Positions 30,549 through 40,293 are shown, counted from the first letter of the stretch. The stretch is DNA of 64,000 nt from Pseudomonas mendocina (GCF_003008615.1 NZ_CP027657.1:5270001-5334000), one strand, 5' to 3'. Program-made: numbers and translations. The notes: generated by a model not told the origin, from the sequence alone.

Positions 30549-31226
30549 TCAGATGGCCGCTTCGCGGCCGCTCTCTGCAGGCACACCGCTATGGAAACGG
30601 AACTGCTCGTCCGGCGTGGTGATCAGTTCCTGCTCCACCGCACGCACCACCTCAATACGCGCATCCACGTCAGCCGCATCGCCATACAGGTAGGCGAGCT
30701 TGAGATAGCCCCGGTAGTGGCGCCCTTCGCTCTCCAGCAGCCCGGCGTAGAACTTGGCCAACTCCGCATCCAGACGCGGCACCAGCGCGGCAAAGCGCTC
30801 GCAGGAACGTGCCTCGATGAAAGCGCCCACCACCAGCACATCCACCAGGCGCTCTACTTCACCGCCGCGCAATAGTGCGCGCAGGCCAGCAGCGTAGCGC
30901 GAGGCAGAAACATGGCGAACCTCGATGCCACGCCCGCGGATGATCTTGCTCACCTGCTCGAAGTGCACCAGTTCCTCACGGGCCAAACGCGACATTCTCG
31001 CGGTCAATTCGGTCTTGGTCAGGTAGCGCCCCATCAGGCTCAGGGCCGTCTGCGCTGCCTTGTACTCCAGGTTGCGGTGGTCGAGCAGGAGGATTTCCTG
31101 CTGGCGCAAGGCCTCATCCAGCCAGGCATCGGGGGTCGAGACGCCGCCGAGAAACTCGAGAATTTCCTGCAGGATCGATACAGGTTCCTCGCCGTTACTC
31201 GGAATATGCTGGGCAGTTGACATCAT
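30549..31226 (-). CDS. miaE: tRNA-(ms2io6A)-hydroxylase MiaE
   Basis: A 225-residue non-haem diiron monooxygenase that hydroxylates the ms2i6A37 modification of tRNAs reading U-starting codons, using O2. Diiron ligands are visible in NLEYKAA, REELVHFEQ, EARSCERF and ESEGRHYRG. Oxygen-dependent and placed next to an Anr box-controlled gene. Either of two adjacent ATGs (31226 or 31223) could be used. Confidence 0.92.
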   Translation of the reverse strand: MMSTAQHIPSNGEEPVSILQEILEFLGGVSTPDAWLDEALRQQEILLLDHRNLEYKAAQTALSLMGRYLTKTELTARMSRLAREELVHFEQVSKIIRGRGIEVRHVSASRYAAGLRALLRGGEVERLVDVLVVGAFIEARSCERFAALVPRLDAELAKFYAGLLESEGRHYRGYLKLAYLYGDAADVDARIEVVRAVEQELITTPDEQFRFHSGVPAESGREAAI

Positions 31227-31306
31227 AGTTGAAACGCTCTCGGTGCTGGCCAGGTTGCCAATGGCGGGCCATTATACGAGTGGCAAGCAGGACGACCAGC
31301 ACGCCG

Positions 31307-31349
31307 TTGATACAGGTCAACAAGACTTGGTGAATGGCACGCCTATAGT
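31307..31349 (+). promoter_or_regulatory. Anr/Dnr box and -10 of the Usp gene
   Basis: TTGATACAGGTCAA (31307-31320) matches TTGAT-N4-ATCAA at nine of ten positions. TATAGT (31344-31349) predicts a start near 31356, placing the box at about -42, the class II activator position. Indicates low-oxygen induction. Confidence 0.75.
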
Positions 31350-31383
31350 TGAATCAATGCCATTGATTTTCAGGGAGCCGACC

Positions 31384-32247
31384 ATGCAAGCGATTCGAAG
31401 CATTCTGGTAGTAGTGGAACCACAACACCCGGAGGGCCTTGCACTAAAGCGGGCCAAGCTGATAGCCGGCGTCACTCAATCCCACTTGCACCTGCTGGTG
31501 TGCGACCGTAAAAGCGATCACAGCGCCTTGCTCAACGACCTTGGCAAGGCACTCAGCGAAGAGGGCTACAGCATTTCGTCGCAGCAGGCCTGGCATGACA
31601 ATCCGCACCAGACCATCATCGCCGTGCAACAGGCCGAAGGCTGCGGCCTGGTGATCAAGCAACACGTCCCCGACAACCCGCTGAAAAAGGCCATCCTTAC
31701 GCCCGATGACTGGAAACTGCTGCGCTACTGCCCGGCTCCAGTCTTGATGGTCAAGACCGACACCTCCTGGACAGGCGGCAATATCCTTGCGGCCGTGGAC
31801 GTCGGCAATTCCGACGGAGAACATCGCACGCTGCATGCCGGTATCGTCAGCCATGGCTACGACATCGCCGGCCTGGCCAAGGGCACGTTGCACGTGGTCA
31901 CCGCCCACCCCACGCCGATGCTGTCAGCAGCCGACCCGACCTTCCAGCTCAAGGAGACCATCGAAGCGCGCTACCGCGAGCAGTGTCGCAGCTTCCAGGC
32001 CGAATACGACATCAGCGACGAGCGCTTGCATGTCGTCGAAGGGCCTGCCGATGTGGTGATCCCGCACATGGCCCAGCAACTGGGGGCCGCCGTCACGGTG
32101 ATTGGCACGGTGGCTCGCACCGGCATCTCCGGCGCGTTGATCGGCAATACCGCCGAAGTGGTACTGGACTCACTGGAAAGCGACGTGCTGGTGCTCAAGC
32201 CCAGCGACATCATCGCCCACCTCGAGGAACTGGTGGCGCAGCGCTGA
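31384..32247 (+). CDS. Tandem universal stress protein (UspE-like), Anr-controlled
   Basis: A 287-residue protein with two Usp domains in tandem (about 3 to 140 and 145 to 280). The C-terminal domain carries the nucleotide-binding-like GTVARTGISGALIGNTAEVVL. Related Pseudomonas proteins support survival under anaerobic energy stress. The ATG at 31384 follows GGGAGCC; in-frame codons upstream run through the Anr box and promoter and are not coding. The family and the oxygen link are solid; the molecular role is not known. Confidence 0.88.
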   Translation: MQAIRSILVVVEPQHPEGLALKRAKLIAGVTQSHLHLLVCDRKSDHSALLNDLGKALSEEGYSISSQQAWHDNPHQTIIAVQQAEGCGLVIKQHVPDNPLKKAILTPDDWKLLRYCPAPVLMVKTDTSWTGGNILAAVDVGNSDGEHRTLHAGIVSHGYDIAGLAKGTLHVVTAHPTPMLSAADPTFQLKETIEARYREQCRSFQAEYDISDERLHVVEGPADVVIPHMAQQLGAAVTVIGTVARTGISGALIGNTAEVVLDSLESDVLVLKPSDIIAHLEELVAQR

Positions 32248-32263
32248 GCCACCGACTGAAACG

Positions 32264-32294
32264 AAAATGCCGCTCGAAAACGAGCGGCATTTTT
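32264..32294. terminator. Bidirectional terminator between Usp and DUF1289 genes
   Basis: AAAATGCCGCTCG-AAAA-CGAGCGGCATTTT with A and T tracts on either side. Confidence 0.9.
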
Positions 32295-32309
32295 AGTTGA
32301 CCGACCGGG

Positions 32310-32786
32310 TCAAACCCGCATCTCCAGGCCTTCACGCAGAAACTTCGGTGCGATGTAGCGCTCGTAATGCGCTTCCGAAAGCAGGAAGAATTCACGGTCG
32401 ATGGCATCACGCAACTCAGGCAGCGCCCAGTTGCGAAATTCGGGCAACAGCACCATGCCGTAGGCTTCCAGCTGGTTGATCACCCGCGCGCCACGCGCGA
32501 TCAGCTGGTAGGCCCAGCAATAGGGCGACTGTTGCGGCACGAAACGAATCTGCCGCTGCTCCAACTGCCCACGTAGACGCTGCTCGTCGAAGACCTCGAC
32601 CTTGGCAGCCATCACCTGTACCAACAACACTTCCAGGCGCGTCCAGACGGCGCGCTTCTCGTCGTCGTTGTAGCTGTTCCAGTTGATCACCTCGTGATGG
32701 AAACGTTTGCAACCGCGGCATACCACATCGCCGTAAACGGTCGAGCAGAGCCCCACACAAGGCGTCTTGATGCGCTGATTGGACAT
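32310..32786 (-). CDS. DUF1289-domain protein
   Basis: A 158-residue cytosolic protein. The N-terminal TPCVGLCSTVYGDVVCRGCKR (about residues 8 to 28) holds the four cysteines of the DUF1289 iron-sulfur- or zinc-like motif, followed by WNSYNDDEKRAVW. Unlike the short versions of this family it carries a further 100-residue helical region. Molecular function unknown. Convergent with the Usp gene. Confidence 0.85.
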   Translation of the reverse strand: MSNQRIKTPCVGLCSTVYGDVVCRGCKRFHHEVINWNSYNDDEKRAVWTRLEVLLVQVMAAKVEVFDEQRLRGQLEQRQIRFVPQQSPYCWAYQLIARGARVINQLEAYGMVLLPEFRNWALPELRDAIDREFFLLSEAHYERYIAPKFLREGLEMRV

Positions 32787-32872
32787 GACAAAGCAATACG
32801 GACTACTGAACGGTCTGGCATCTTAGCCCTTTGTCTAATCCATATCACCCCCGCCAATACGGGGACATCGGC

Positions 32873-32901
32873 TTAACTTTATTCGCGCTTTCCATTAGAA
32901 T
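32873..32901 (+). promoter_or_regulatory. Probable acnB promoter
   Basis: TTAACT (32873-32878) and TAGAAT (32896-32901) are 17 bases apart. A start near 32908 would give a 5' leader of about 280 bases before acnB. Confidence 0.5.
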
Positions 32902-32931
32902 CGGCCCGCCTTTTACGGCGCCAATGTCCGT

Positions 32932-33074
32932 TGGAAGCTGTTTTCAAAGCGTCACGAGCACAGTCGATCCTGCAGGTACGATGGCGGCGCAGCCACTTGG
33001 AGTCCCCCCGAGCGTCTGCGTCAGCCCTCATCAGAAACCGTCCTGCCGGCGTAAAACTTTGAAAGCAGCTTCTA
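32932..33074 (+). ncRNA. Folded 5' leader element of acnB (candidate structured RNA)
   Basis: GAAGCTGTTTTCAAAG (32934-32949) pairs without a mismatch, with one G-U, to CTTTGAAAGCAGCTTC (33057-33072); two more pairs extend the stem at its base. The stem closes a 107-base interior that contains smaller hairpins such as TGGC-GGCGCA-GCCA. This could be a cis-acting RNA controlling aconitase, or a remnant of a small inverted-repeat element. Novelty is unverified. Confidence 0.5.
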
Positions 33075-33190
33075 CAAGAGACTCGTGAAACCTCGGCTGA
33101 TCGGCTCATAAAGTCGAAAAGCGCCTGGTTCATGGGTATCTGGATCGCGTCCCGGACAACCCTTTGGGACCACTGATGAGGGTAATAACT

Positions 33191-35800
33191 GTGCTTGAAG
33201 CCTATCGCAAACACGTAGCAGAGCGTGCCGCTCAGGGTATCGTGCCCCAGCCGCTGAACGCCGAACAAACCGCAGGCCTGGTCGAGCTGCTGAAAAACCC
33301 GCCGGCTGGCGAAGAAGAATTCCTCGTAGACCTGATCACCAACCGCGTACCGCCAGGCGTGGACGAAGCTGCCTACGTCAAGGCCGGTTTCCTCTCTGCC
33401 GTTGCCAAGGGCGAAGCCACTTCCCCGCTGATCAGCAAACAACGCGCCGTTGAACTGCTGGGCACCATGCAAGGCGGCTACAACATCGCCACCCTGGTCG
33501 AACTACTGGACGACGCCGCCCTGGGCGCCGTTGCCGCCGAGCAACTCAAGCACACCCTGCTGATGTTCGACGCCTTCCACGACGTTGCCGAGAAAGCCAA
33601 GGCTGGCAATGCCAACGCCAAAGCCGTTCTGCAGTCCTGGGCCGATGGCGAATGGTTCACCAACAAGCCGGCCATTGCCGAGAAATACAGCCTGGCTGTA
33701 TTCAAGGTGCCTGGCGAAACCAACACCGATGACCTGTCCCCTGCCCCGGACGCCTGGTCGCGCCCTGACATCCCGCTCCACGCCCTGGCCATGCTGAAAA
33801 TGGCTCGTGACGGCATCGTACCGGAGCAGCAAGGCGCTATCGGCCCGCTCAAGCAGATCGAAGAGATCAAGGCCAAGGGCTTCCCGGTCGCCTACGTCGG
33901 TGACGTGGTCGGTACCGGTTCCTCGCGTAAGTCCGCCACCAACTCGGTGCTGTGGTTCTTCGGCGACGACATCCCCTACGTTCCGAACAAGCGTGCTGGC
34001 GGCTTCTGCTTTGGCAGCAAGATCGCCCCGATCTTCTACAACACCATGGAAGACGCTGGCGCTCTGCCGATCGAATTCGACGTGTCGAACATCCACATGG
34101 GCGACGTGATCGACGTCTACCCGCACGCTGGCAAAGTCTGCAAACACGGCACCGACGAGGTCATCACCACCTTCGAACTGAAGACTCCGGTGCTGCTCGA
34201 CGAAGTCCGCGCTGGCGGCCGCATCCCGCTGATCGTCGGTCGTGGCCTGACCGAAAAAGCCCGCGCCGAACTGGGCCTGGGCCCAACCAACCTGTTCAAG
34301 CTGCCTGAAGCACCTGTCGACACTGGCAAGGGCTACACCCTGGCACAGAAGATGGTCGGCAAGGCCTGCGGCCTGCCGGAAGGCAAAGGCGTTCGCCCAG
34401 GCACTTACTGCGAACCGAAGATGACCACCGTCGGCTCCCAGGACACCACTGGCCCGATGACCCGCGACGAGCTGAAAGACCTGGCGTGCCTGGGCTTCTC
34501 CGCTGACCTGGTCATGCAGTCCTTCTGCCACACCGCGGCCTATCCGAAGCCGATCGACGTCACCACCCACCACACCCTGCCGGATTTCATCCGCACCCGT
34601 GGCGGCGTGTCGCTGCGTCCTGGCGACGGCATCATCCACAGCTGGCTGAACCGCATGCTGCTGCCGGACACCGTCGGTACCGGTGGTGACTCGCACACCC
34701 GCTTCCCGATCGGCATCTCCTTCCCGGCCGGTTCCGGCCTGGTGGCCTTCGCCGCTGCCACCGGCGTCATGCCGCTGGACATGCCGGAATCCGTTCTGGT
34801 GCGTTTCAAGGGCAAGCTGCAACCGGGCATCACCCTGCGTGACCTGGTACATGCCATCCCTTACTACGCCATCCAGAAAGGCCTGCTGACCGTCGAGAAG
34901 AAGGGCAAGAAGAACATCTTCTCCGGCCGCATCCTGGAAATCGAAGGTCTCGACGAACTGACCGTCGAGCAAGCGTTCGAACTGTCCGACGCTTCTGCCG
35001 AGCGTTCGGCTGCTGGCTGCACCATCAAGCTGCCGGAAAAAGCCATCGCCGAGTACCTGAAGTCGAATATCACCCTGCTGCGCTGGATGATCAGCGAAGG
35101 CTACGGCGATGCTCGCACCATGGAGCGTCGCGCTCAGGCCATGGAAGCCTGGCTGGCCAACCCGCAACTGCTGGCCGCCGACGCCGATGCCGAGTACGCC
35201 GAAATCATCGAAATCGACCTGGCCGACGTCAAGGAGCCTGTGCTCTGCGCGCCGAACGACCCGGACGACGCGCGTCTGCTGTCGACCGTTCAGGGCGAGA
35301 AGATCGACGAAGTGTTCATCGGTTCGTGCATGACCAACATCGGTCACTTCCGCGCTGCCGGCAAGCTGCTCGACAAGGTCAAAGGCTCCATCCCGACCCG
35401 TCTGTGGCTGTCGCCGCCGACCAAGATGGACGCTCACCAGCTGACCGAAGAAGGCTACTACGGCATCTACGGTAAGGCTGGCGCGCGCATGGAAATGCCG
35501 GGTTGCTCGCTGTGCATGGGTAACCAGGCACGTGTAGCGGCGAACTCCACCGTGGTATCGACCTCGACGCGTAACTTCCCGAACCGTCTGGGCGATGGTG
35601 CCAACGTGTACCTGGCATCGGCCGAACTGGCCGCTGTCGCTTCGATCATCGGCAAACTGCCGACCGTCGAGGAGTACATGGAGTACGCGAAGAACATCGA
35701 CAGCATGGCTGGCGACATCTACCGCTACCTGAGCTTCGACCAGATCGCCGACTTCCGTGAAGCTGCGGCTAACGCCAAGATCCCGGTCGTTCAGGCCTGA
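33191..35800 (+). CDS. acnB: Bifunctional aconitate hydratase B / 2-methylisocitrate dehydratase
   Basis: An 869-residue aconitase B that interconverts citrate and isocitrate in the TCA cycle and binds a 4Fe-4S cluster through three cysteines (one in [10 protein letters not shown] and two in GCSLCMGNQ). The GTG at 33191 gives the N-terminus [15 protein letters not shown], which matches AcnB from E. coli and P. aeruginosa in sequence and length; nine extra in-frame codons to 33164 lack support. The HEAT-like N-terminal domain and swivelling domain are complete. The long folded leader suggests post-transcriptional control. Confidence 0.97.
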   Translation: MLEAYRKHVAERAAQGIVPQPLNAEQTAGLVELLKNPPAGEEEFLVDLITNRVPPGVDEAAYVKAGFLSAVAKGEATSPLISKQRAVELLGTMQGGYNIATLVELLDDAALGAVAAEQLKHTLLMFDAFHDVAEKAKAGNANAKAVLQSWADGEWFTNKPAIAEKYSLAVFKVPGETNTDDLSPAPDAWSRPDIPLHALAMLKMARDGIVPEQQGAIGPLKQIEEIKAKGFPVAYVGDVVGTGSSRKSATNSVLWFFGDDIPYVPNKRAGGFCFGSKIAPIFYNTMEDAGALPIEFDVSNIHMGDVIDVYPHAGKVCKHGTDEVITTFELKTPVLLDEVRAGGRIPLIVGRGLTEKARAELGLGPTNLFKLPEAPVDTGKGYTLAQKMVGKACGLPEGKGVRPGTYCEPKMTTVGSQDTTGPMTRDELKDLACLGFSADLVMQSFCHTAAYPKPIDVTTHHTLPDFIRTRGGVSLRPGDGIIHSWLNRMLLPDTVGTGGDSHTRFPIGISFPAGSGLVAFAAATGVMPLDMPESVLVRFKGKLQPGITLRDLVHAIPYYAIQKGLLTVEKKGKKNIFSGRILEIEGLDELTVEQAFELSDASAERSAAGCTIKLPEKAIAEYLKSNITLLRWMISEGYGDARTMERRAQAMEAWLANPQLLAADADAEYAEIIEIDLADVKEPVLCAPNDPDDARLLSTVQGEKIDEVFIGSCMTNIGHFRAAGKLLDKVKGSIPTRLWLSPPTKMDAHQLTEEGYYGIYGKAGARMEMPGCSLCMGNQARVAANSTVVSTSTRNFPNRLGDGANVYLASAELAAVASIIGKLPTVEEYMEYAKNIDSMAGDIYRYLSFDQIADFREAAANAKIPVVQA

Positions 35801-35818
35801 TCCTAGCGTCGTAAAAAG

Positions 35819-35844
35819 AGCCCCGCCCAGTGCGGGGCTTTTTT
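35819..35844 (+). terminator. acnB terminator
   Basis: AGCCCCGC-CCAGT-GCGGGGCT followed by T residues. Confidence 0.92.
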
Positions 35845-35930
35845 ATGGCCTGCCGTACTGCCAGCGCCCCTTCAGGCAGTCACTGCAAGACGCAGTAAAT
35901 GACTCCCGGCCACCTATTACGTGGGTCTTC

Positions 35931-35946
35931 TGGCATATGCCTTGCT
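35931..35946 (+). promoter_or_regulatory. Sigma-54 promoter of nasST
   Basis: TGGCATATGCCTTGCT matches TGGCAC-N5-TTGC with GG and GC correctly spaced. The predicted start is about 35957, six bases before the first leader hairpin. Nitrogen control through NtrC is the likely meaning. Confidence 0.78.
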
Positions 35947-35962
35947 TCGTCACTTCGCATGC

Positions 35963-36008
35963 AGCCTTTCCAATGGCGGAATGGCTTGATCGACAACGGC
36001 GTCGTATC
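35963..36008 (+). promoter_or_regulatory. ANTAR-type two-hairpin RNA motif (NasT target) in the nasST leader
   Basis: P1 (35963-35986) pairs AGCCTTTCC with GGAATGGCT, 8 of 9, around hexaloop AATGGC. One base later P2 (35988-36008) pairs GATCGAC with GTCG(T)ATC around hexaloop AACGGC. Both loops have A at position 1 and G at position 4, the known recognition rule of ANTAR proteins such as NasT. The P2 3' strand overlaps the terminator stem. Confidence 0.8.
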
Positions 36009-36052
36009 GAATCCCGGAGCTTTCGCGCCTGGATCTGGTACGACGTTTTTTT
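36000..36052 (+). terminator. Leader terminator (attenuator) upstream of nasS
   Basis: CGTCGTA (36000-36006) pairs with TACGACG (36039-36045), enclosing an inner stem (TCCCGG/CCTGGA), and is followed by seven T (36046-36052). Its 5' strand shares 36001-36006 with hairpin P2, so the two structures exclude each other. Confidence 0.8.
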
Positions 36053-36103
36053 ATGGACAGCGTCCATGAGTCAAAGTCTTTTGCGTGAACGTAAGGAAGC
36101 AGC

Positions 36104-37303
36104 ATGAGCGAACACGACACCCCACGAGACGATGCCCTGACTTGGGCTTGGGGCAGCGACGCTCCGGAAAAGAGCGTACTGAACATCGGCTTCATGGCGT
36201 TGAGCGATTCGGCCTCGGTGATAGTCGCTGCCACTCAGGGCTTTGCCGAGAAATATGGCCTGAGCCTCAGACTGCAACGCCAAACGTCCTGGGCGAGCTC
36301 GCGCGACCGACTACTCAGCGGCGAGCTGGATGCCGCACACAGCCTGTACGGACTGATCTATGGTGTGCAACTGGGCCTCGGTGGTGCAGCGGCAACGGAC
36401 ATGGCCGTGCTCATGGGGCTGAACCAGAACGGCCAGAGCATCAACTTGTCGCACACACTGCAAGCCGCCGGCGTGACCAGCGGCGAAGCACTGCGGCAAT
36501 ACGTGCACCAGCATGAAGCACGCCTGACCTTCGCCCAGACCTTCCCCACCGGCACTCACGCCATGTGGCTTTACTACTGGCTGGCCAGCCAGGGCATCCA
36601 CCCACTGCACGACGTCGACAGCGTGGTGGTACCACCACCACAAATGGTCGAGCATCTGGAGGCCAAGCGCATCGACGGCTTTTGCGTCGGCGAACCCTGG
36701 ACGGCCAAAGCAGTCGATGAACATCTCGGCTGTACCGTCACCACCATTCAGGCGATCTGGCCTGATCACCCGGAAAAAGTACTGGGCTGCACCCGTGCCT
36801 TCGTTGAGCAGAACCCCAACACCGCCCGCGCCCTGATCATGGCCGTGCTCGACGCTGCACGCTTCATCGATGAGAGCGAGGAAAACAAACGCAGTACCGC
36901 CCTGCTACTCAGCGGCAACGACTACGTCAATGCACCGGTTTCTGCCATCACCCCGCGCTTTCTTGGCCACTATCAGGACGGTCTCGGCAATGCCTGGCAG
37001 GATGAGCATCCGCTGCGCTTCCACGCAGACGGCCTGGTCAACCAGCCCTACCTGTCCGACGCCATGTGGTTCATGACCCAGTTCCGCCGCTGGGGTCTAC
37101 TGCGCAGCGACCCCGACTACCTCGGCGTGGCCCGCCAGGTGCAACAACTGGCCCTGTACCGCGAGGCCGCATCGGCACTGGGTATGTCGGTGCCGGGCGA
37201 GATGCGCAGCTCCATCCTGCAGGATGGCACCTGCTGGGACGGTAGCGAGCCCGCCGCCTATGCCCGCAGTTTCCGCCTGCATGCCCTGACTCACAGCCTG
37301 TAA
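36104..37303 (+). CDS. nasS: NasS-type nitrate-sensing repressor partner of NasT
   Basis: A 399-residue cytosolic protein of the NrtA/CmpA binding family without signal peptide. NasS holds NasT inactive until nitrate or nitrite binds. Family motifs include LNIGFMALSDSASVIVA, SAHSLYG-like LDAAHSLYGLIYG, TFPTGTHAMWLYYWLA and GFCVGEPW. AAGGAAG precedes the ATG. It is followed after 18 bases by nasT. The upstream leader is itself an ANTAR target, suggesting autoregulation. The nitrate assimilation genes are not in the window. Confidence 0.93.
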   Translation: MSEHDTPRDDALTWAWGSDAPEKSVLNIGFMALSDSASVIVAATQGFAEKYGLSLRLQRQTSWASSRDRLLSGELDAAHSLYGLIYGVQLGLGGAAATDMAVLMGLNQNGQSINLSHTLQAAGVTSGEALRQYVHQHEARLTFAQTFPTGTHAMWLYYWLASQGIHPLHDVDSVVVPPPQMVEHLEAKRIDGFCVGEPWTAKAVDEHLGCTVTTIQAIWPDHPEKVLGCTRAFVEQNPNTARALIMAVLDAARFIDESEENKRSTALLLSGNDYVNAPVSAITPRFLGHYQDGLGNAWQDEHPLRFHADGLVNQPYLSDAMWFMTQFRRWGLLRSDPDYLGVARQVQQLALYREAASALGMSVPGEMRSSILQDGTCWDGSEPAAYARSFRLHALTHSL

Positions 37304-37321
37304 CAGCCGGGAGAGTCATCG

Positions 37322-37900
37322 ATGCTGCGTATCCTTTTGATCAATGACACCCCGAAGAAGGTCGGTCGCCTGAAATGCGCGCTGATCGAAGCAGGTTTCG
37401 AGGTGATCGACGAGTCCGGTCTGACCATCGACCTGCCCGAACGCGTGGAGGCGGTACGACCCGATGTGATCCTGATCGATACCGAGTCACCCGGTCGCGA
37501 TGTGATGGAACAGGTGGTACTGGTCAGCCGCGACCAACCACGGCCCATCGTCATGTTCACCGACGAGCACGACCCCGGCGTGATGCGCCAGGCAATCCAG
37601 AGCGGCGTCAGCGCCTACATCGTCGAGGGCATTCACGCCCAGCGTCTGCAACCCATCCTCGATGTCGCCATGGCGCGCTTCGAGAGCGATCAGGCGCTAC
37701 GCGCACAACTGCAGGCACGCGATGCGCAACTGGCCGAACGCAAGCGTGTAGAACTGGCCAAGGGCCTGTTGATGAAGATGAAAAGTTGCGATGAAGAAGA
37801 GGCCTATACCCTGATGCGCCGCCAGGCGATGAGCCGGCAGCAGAAGCTGATCCAGGTGGCCGAGCAGATCATCGCCATGCACGACATGCTCGGCGGTTGA
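37322..37900 (+). CDS. nasT: NasT ANTAR-domain antiterminator
   Basis: A 192-residue RNA-binding antiterminator of nitrate assimilation genes. An N-terminal receiver-like domain (about 1 to 120, Asp53 in ILIDTESP) is followed by a coiled coil and an ANTAR domain (about 135 to 190; [16 protein letters not shown], then [13 protein letters not shown]). ANTAR dimers bind paired hexaloop hairpins and block overlapping terminators. Such a motif lies in the leader of this same operon. GGGAGAG precedes the ATG. Confidence 0.95.
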   Translation: MLRILLINDTPKKVGRLKCALIEAGFEVIDESGLTIDLPERVEAVRPDVILIDTESPGRDVMEQVVLVSRDQPRPIVMFTDEHDPGVMRQAIQSGVSAYIVEGIHAQRLQPILDVAMARFESDQALRAQLQARDAQLAERKRVELAKGLLMKMKSCDEEEAYTLMRRQAMSRQQKLIQVAEQIIAMHDMLGG

Positions 37901-38028
37901 CTGTTGCGCTGCTCCGCTCGCTGACTGTACTGGACAGCGAGACGGCGGCACGCGTATCTTCGCCGCAGGCTGCAGCAGTGGCCAACGTCGCTCGGACGGT
38001 TCCGGGCGCTCACGTATCCGAGGAAATC

Positions 38029-39258
38029 ATGGCTGAGAACGCCAAGCGCCGCTTTGCGCGCATCGATCGTCTCCCCCCCTATGTCTTCAACATCACCGCC
38101 GAACTCAAGATGGCTGCACGCCGTCGCGGCGAGGACATCATCGACTTCTCCATGGGTAACCCCGACGGTGCGACTCCGCCGCATATCGTCGAGAAACTCG
38201 TGCAGGTCGCACAACGTGAAGACACCCACGGATACTCCACCTCCCGCGGTATTCCCCGCCTGCGCCGCGCCATTTCGCGCTGGTACAAGGACCGCTATGA
38301 CGTGGAGATCGATCCGGAAAGCGAAGCCATCGTCACCATCGGCTCCAAGGAAGGCCTGGCGCACCTGATGCTGGCCACCCTGGATCATGGCGACACCGTA
38401 CTGGTGCCCAACCCCAGTTACCCGATCCACATCTACGGCGCAGTGATCGCCGGCGCCCAGGTGCGCTCCGTACCGCTGATCCCTGGCGTGGACTTCTTCG
38501 CCGAACTGGAACGCGCCATTCGCGAATCGATCCCCAAGCCGAAAATGATGATTCTCGGCTTCCCCTCCAACCCCACCGCGCAGTGCGTGGAGCTGGACTT
38601 CTTCGAACGCGTGGTGACCCTGGCCAAGCAGTACGACGTGCTGGTGATTCACGATCTGGCCTACGCCGATATCGTCTACGACGGCTGGAAAGCGCCATCG
38701 ATCATGCAGGTACCGGGCGCCAAGGACATCGCGGTGGAGTTCTTCACCCTGTCCAAGAGCTACAACATGGCCGGCTGGCGTATCGGCTTCATGGTCGGCA
38801 ACCCGGAACTGGTCAGCGCCTTGGCGCGGATCAAGAGCTATCACGACTACGGCACCTTCACGCCGCTGCAGGTCGCGGCCATCGCCGCACTGGAAGGCGA
38901 TCAGCAATGCGTGCGCGATATCGCCGAGCAGTACCGCCAGCGCCGCAACCTGTTGGTCAAGGGCCTGCACGAAATCGGCTGGATGGTGGAAAAACCAAAG
39001 GCCTCGATGTACATCTGGGCCAAGATTCCCGACGCTTACGCTCACCTGGGCTCGCTGGAGTTCGCCAAGAAGCTGCTGGCAGAAGCCAAGGTCTGCGTCT
39101 CACCCGGACTGGGTTTCGGTGATTACGGCGACGACCACGTGCGCTTCGCCCTGATCGAGAACCAGGATCGTAGCCGCCAGGCGCTGCGCGGCATCAAGGC
39201 AATGTTCCGGGCGGACGGTCTACTGCCGGGCAAACCGGCCAAAGCCGAGAACGAGTAA
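38029..39258 (+). CDS. alaC: Alanine transaminase AlaC
   Basis: A 409-residue PLP-dependent aminotransferase, very close to E. coli AlaC from [20 protein letters not shown] onwards. It makes alanine from pyruvate and glutamate. The PLP lysine lies in [13 protein letters not shown]. The ATG at 38029 follows GAGGAAATC and matches E. coli length; in-frame codons back to 37897 overlap nasT and are rejected. Possibly cotranscribed with nasST, separated by 128 bases. Confidence 0.95.
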   Translation: MAENAKRRFARIDRLPPYVFNITAELKMAARRRGEDIIDFSMGNPDGATPPHIVEKLVQVAQREDTHGYSTSRGIPRLRRAISRWYKDRYDVEIDPESEAIVTIGSKEGLAHLMLATLDHGDTVLVPNPSYPIHIYGAVIAGAQVRSVPLIPGVDFFAELERAIRESIPKPKMMILGFPSNPTAQCVELDFFERVVTLAKQYDVLVIHDLAYADIVYDGWKAPSIMQVPGAKDIAVEFFTLSKSYNMAGWRIGFMVGNPELVSALARIKSYHDYGTFTPLQVAAIAALEGDQQCVRDIAEQYRQRRNLLVKGLHEIGWMVEKPKASMYIWAKIPDAYAHLGSLEFAKKLLAEAKVCVSPGLGFGDYGDDHVRFALIENQDRSRQALRGIKAMFRADGLLPGKPAKAENE

Positions 39259-39263
39259 GAACC

Positions 39264-39294
39264 AAAGGGCGCCGCAAGGCGCCCTTTCTGTTTT
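39264..39294 (+). terminator. alaC terminator
   Basis: AAAGGGCGCC-GCAA-GGCGCCCTTT followed by CTGTTTT. Confidence 0.9.
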
Positions 39295-39423
39295 GGCGTT
39301 TCGAATCAGACAAGATCTGCGACAATTCAGGACGTTCGCTCACCTCAAGCAGCAGTTCCGGGCAATTGCCCGACAAAGTGAACGCCCGTACACTGCGCGC
39401 CCCTCCTCTGACGGTTTTCCCCC

Positions 39424-40146
39424 ATGCTTTTCGTTTTGCGCATGTTGCTGATGGGCGTGCACTTCGTTGTGGCCGGTCTGCTCGGCCTCTTGCTCGGCCT
39501 GTGTCGCCCATTCAACCCAGACAACAGTCGCCTCTGCGCACGCCTCTATTCGCTCCCCGCCCTGTGCCTGCTACGCCTGAAATTGAAGACCGATGTACGC
39601 CCACTGCTGGAGCACCAACGTTCCTGCGTGATCATCGCCAACCACCAATCCAACTTCGATCTGTACGTGCTCGGTCGCGTAGTGCCGGAGCGCACCGTAA
39701 GCATCGGCAAGAAAAGCCTCAAATGGGTGCCATTCTTCGGCCAGTTATACTGGCTGGCCGGCAACGTGCTGATCGACCGCAGCAATGCCGTGGCCGCCAA
39801 GCGCGCGATGCTGACCACCACCGAAACCCTGCGCAATCGCGACACCTCGATCTGGGTCTTCCCCGAAGGCACCCGCAACCTCGGTCGCGGCCTGCTGCCA
39901 TTCAAGAAAGGCGCGTTTCAGATGGCGATCACTGCCGGTGTGCCGATCATCCCGGTGTGCGTCAGCAACTACGCCAAGTCCATGCGCCTCAACCGCTGGA
40001 GCAGCGGCCGCATCATGATTCGCTCGCTCCCGGCGATACCCACCGAAGGCCTCAGCCTCGACGACATGCCCGCCCTGATGGAACGCTGCCAGCAGGTCAT
40101 GAGCGAGTGCATCAGCAGTATGGACGCAGAACTGGCAACGGCTTGA
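39424..40146 (+). CDS. plsC: 1-acyl-sn-glycerol-3-phosphate acyltransferase (PlsC-type)
   Basis: A 240-residue inner-membrane acyltransferase making phosphatidic acid. An N-terminal membrane segment (MLLMGVHFVVAGLLGLLLGL, about 5 to 26) precedes the acceptor motif NHQSNFD (catalytic His) and the glycerophosphate motif FPEGTRN. Length fits PlsC. Pseudomonas has several paralogues, so this may be an accessory copy rather than the main enzyme. Confidence 0.88.
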   Translation: MLFVLRMLLMGVHFVVAGLLGLLLGLCRPFNPDNSRLCARLYSLPALCLLRLKLKTDVRPLLEHQRSCVIIANHQSNFDLYVLGRVVPERTVSIGKKSLKWVPFFGQLYWLAGNVLIDRSNAVAAKRAMLTTTETLRNRDTSIWVFPEGTRNLGRGLLPFKKGAFQMAITAGVPIIPVCVSNYAKSMRLNRWSSGRIMIRSLPAIPTEGLSLDDMPALMERCQQVMSECISSMDAELATA

Positions 40147-40293
40147 AGGGGGCATGCGGGTTGCCGGTACGAAATCGCAGCCCGCATCAACCATCAACTT
40201 GATCGATAGTTACTCTGAAGAGCATCCATTATTCAATCGAAATGACTTAAGCGATTCTGTGCCCACGCCACCTCCCGACCTGGAGCACAGAAC

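Noticed and set aside
33164..33190. Upstream in-frame ATG for acnB
   Set aside because: The nine extra residues are not found in AcnB of other species; the GTG at 33191 gives the family N-terminus and length.
33503..35437. A 644-codon open frame antisense to acnB
   Set aside because: Shadow of acnB codon bias.
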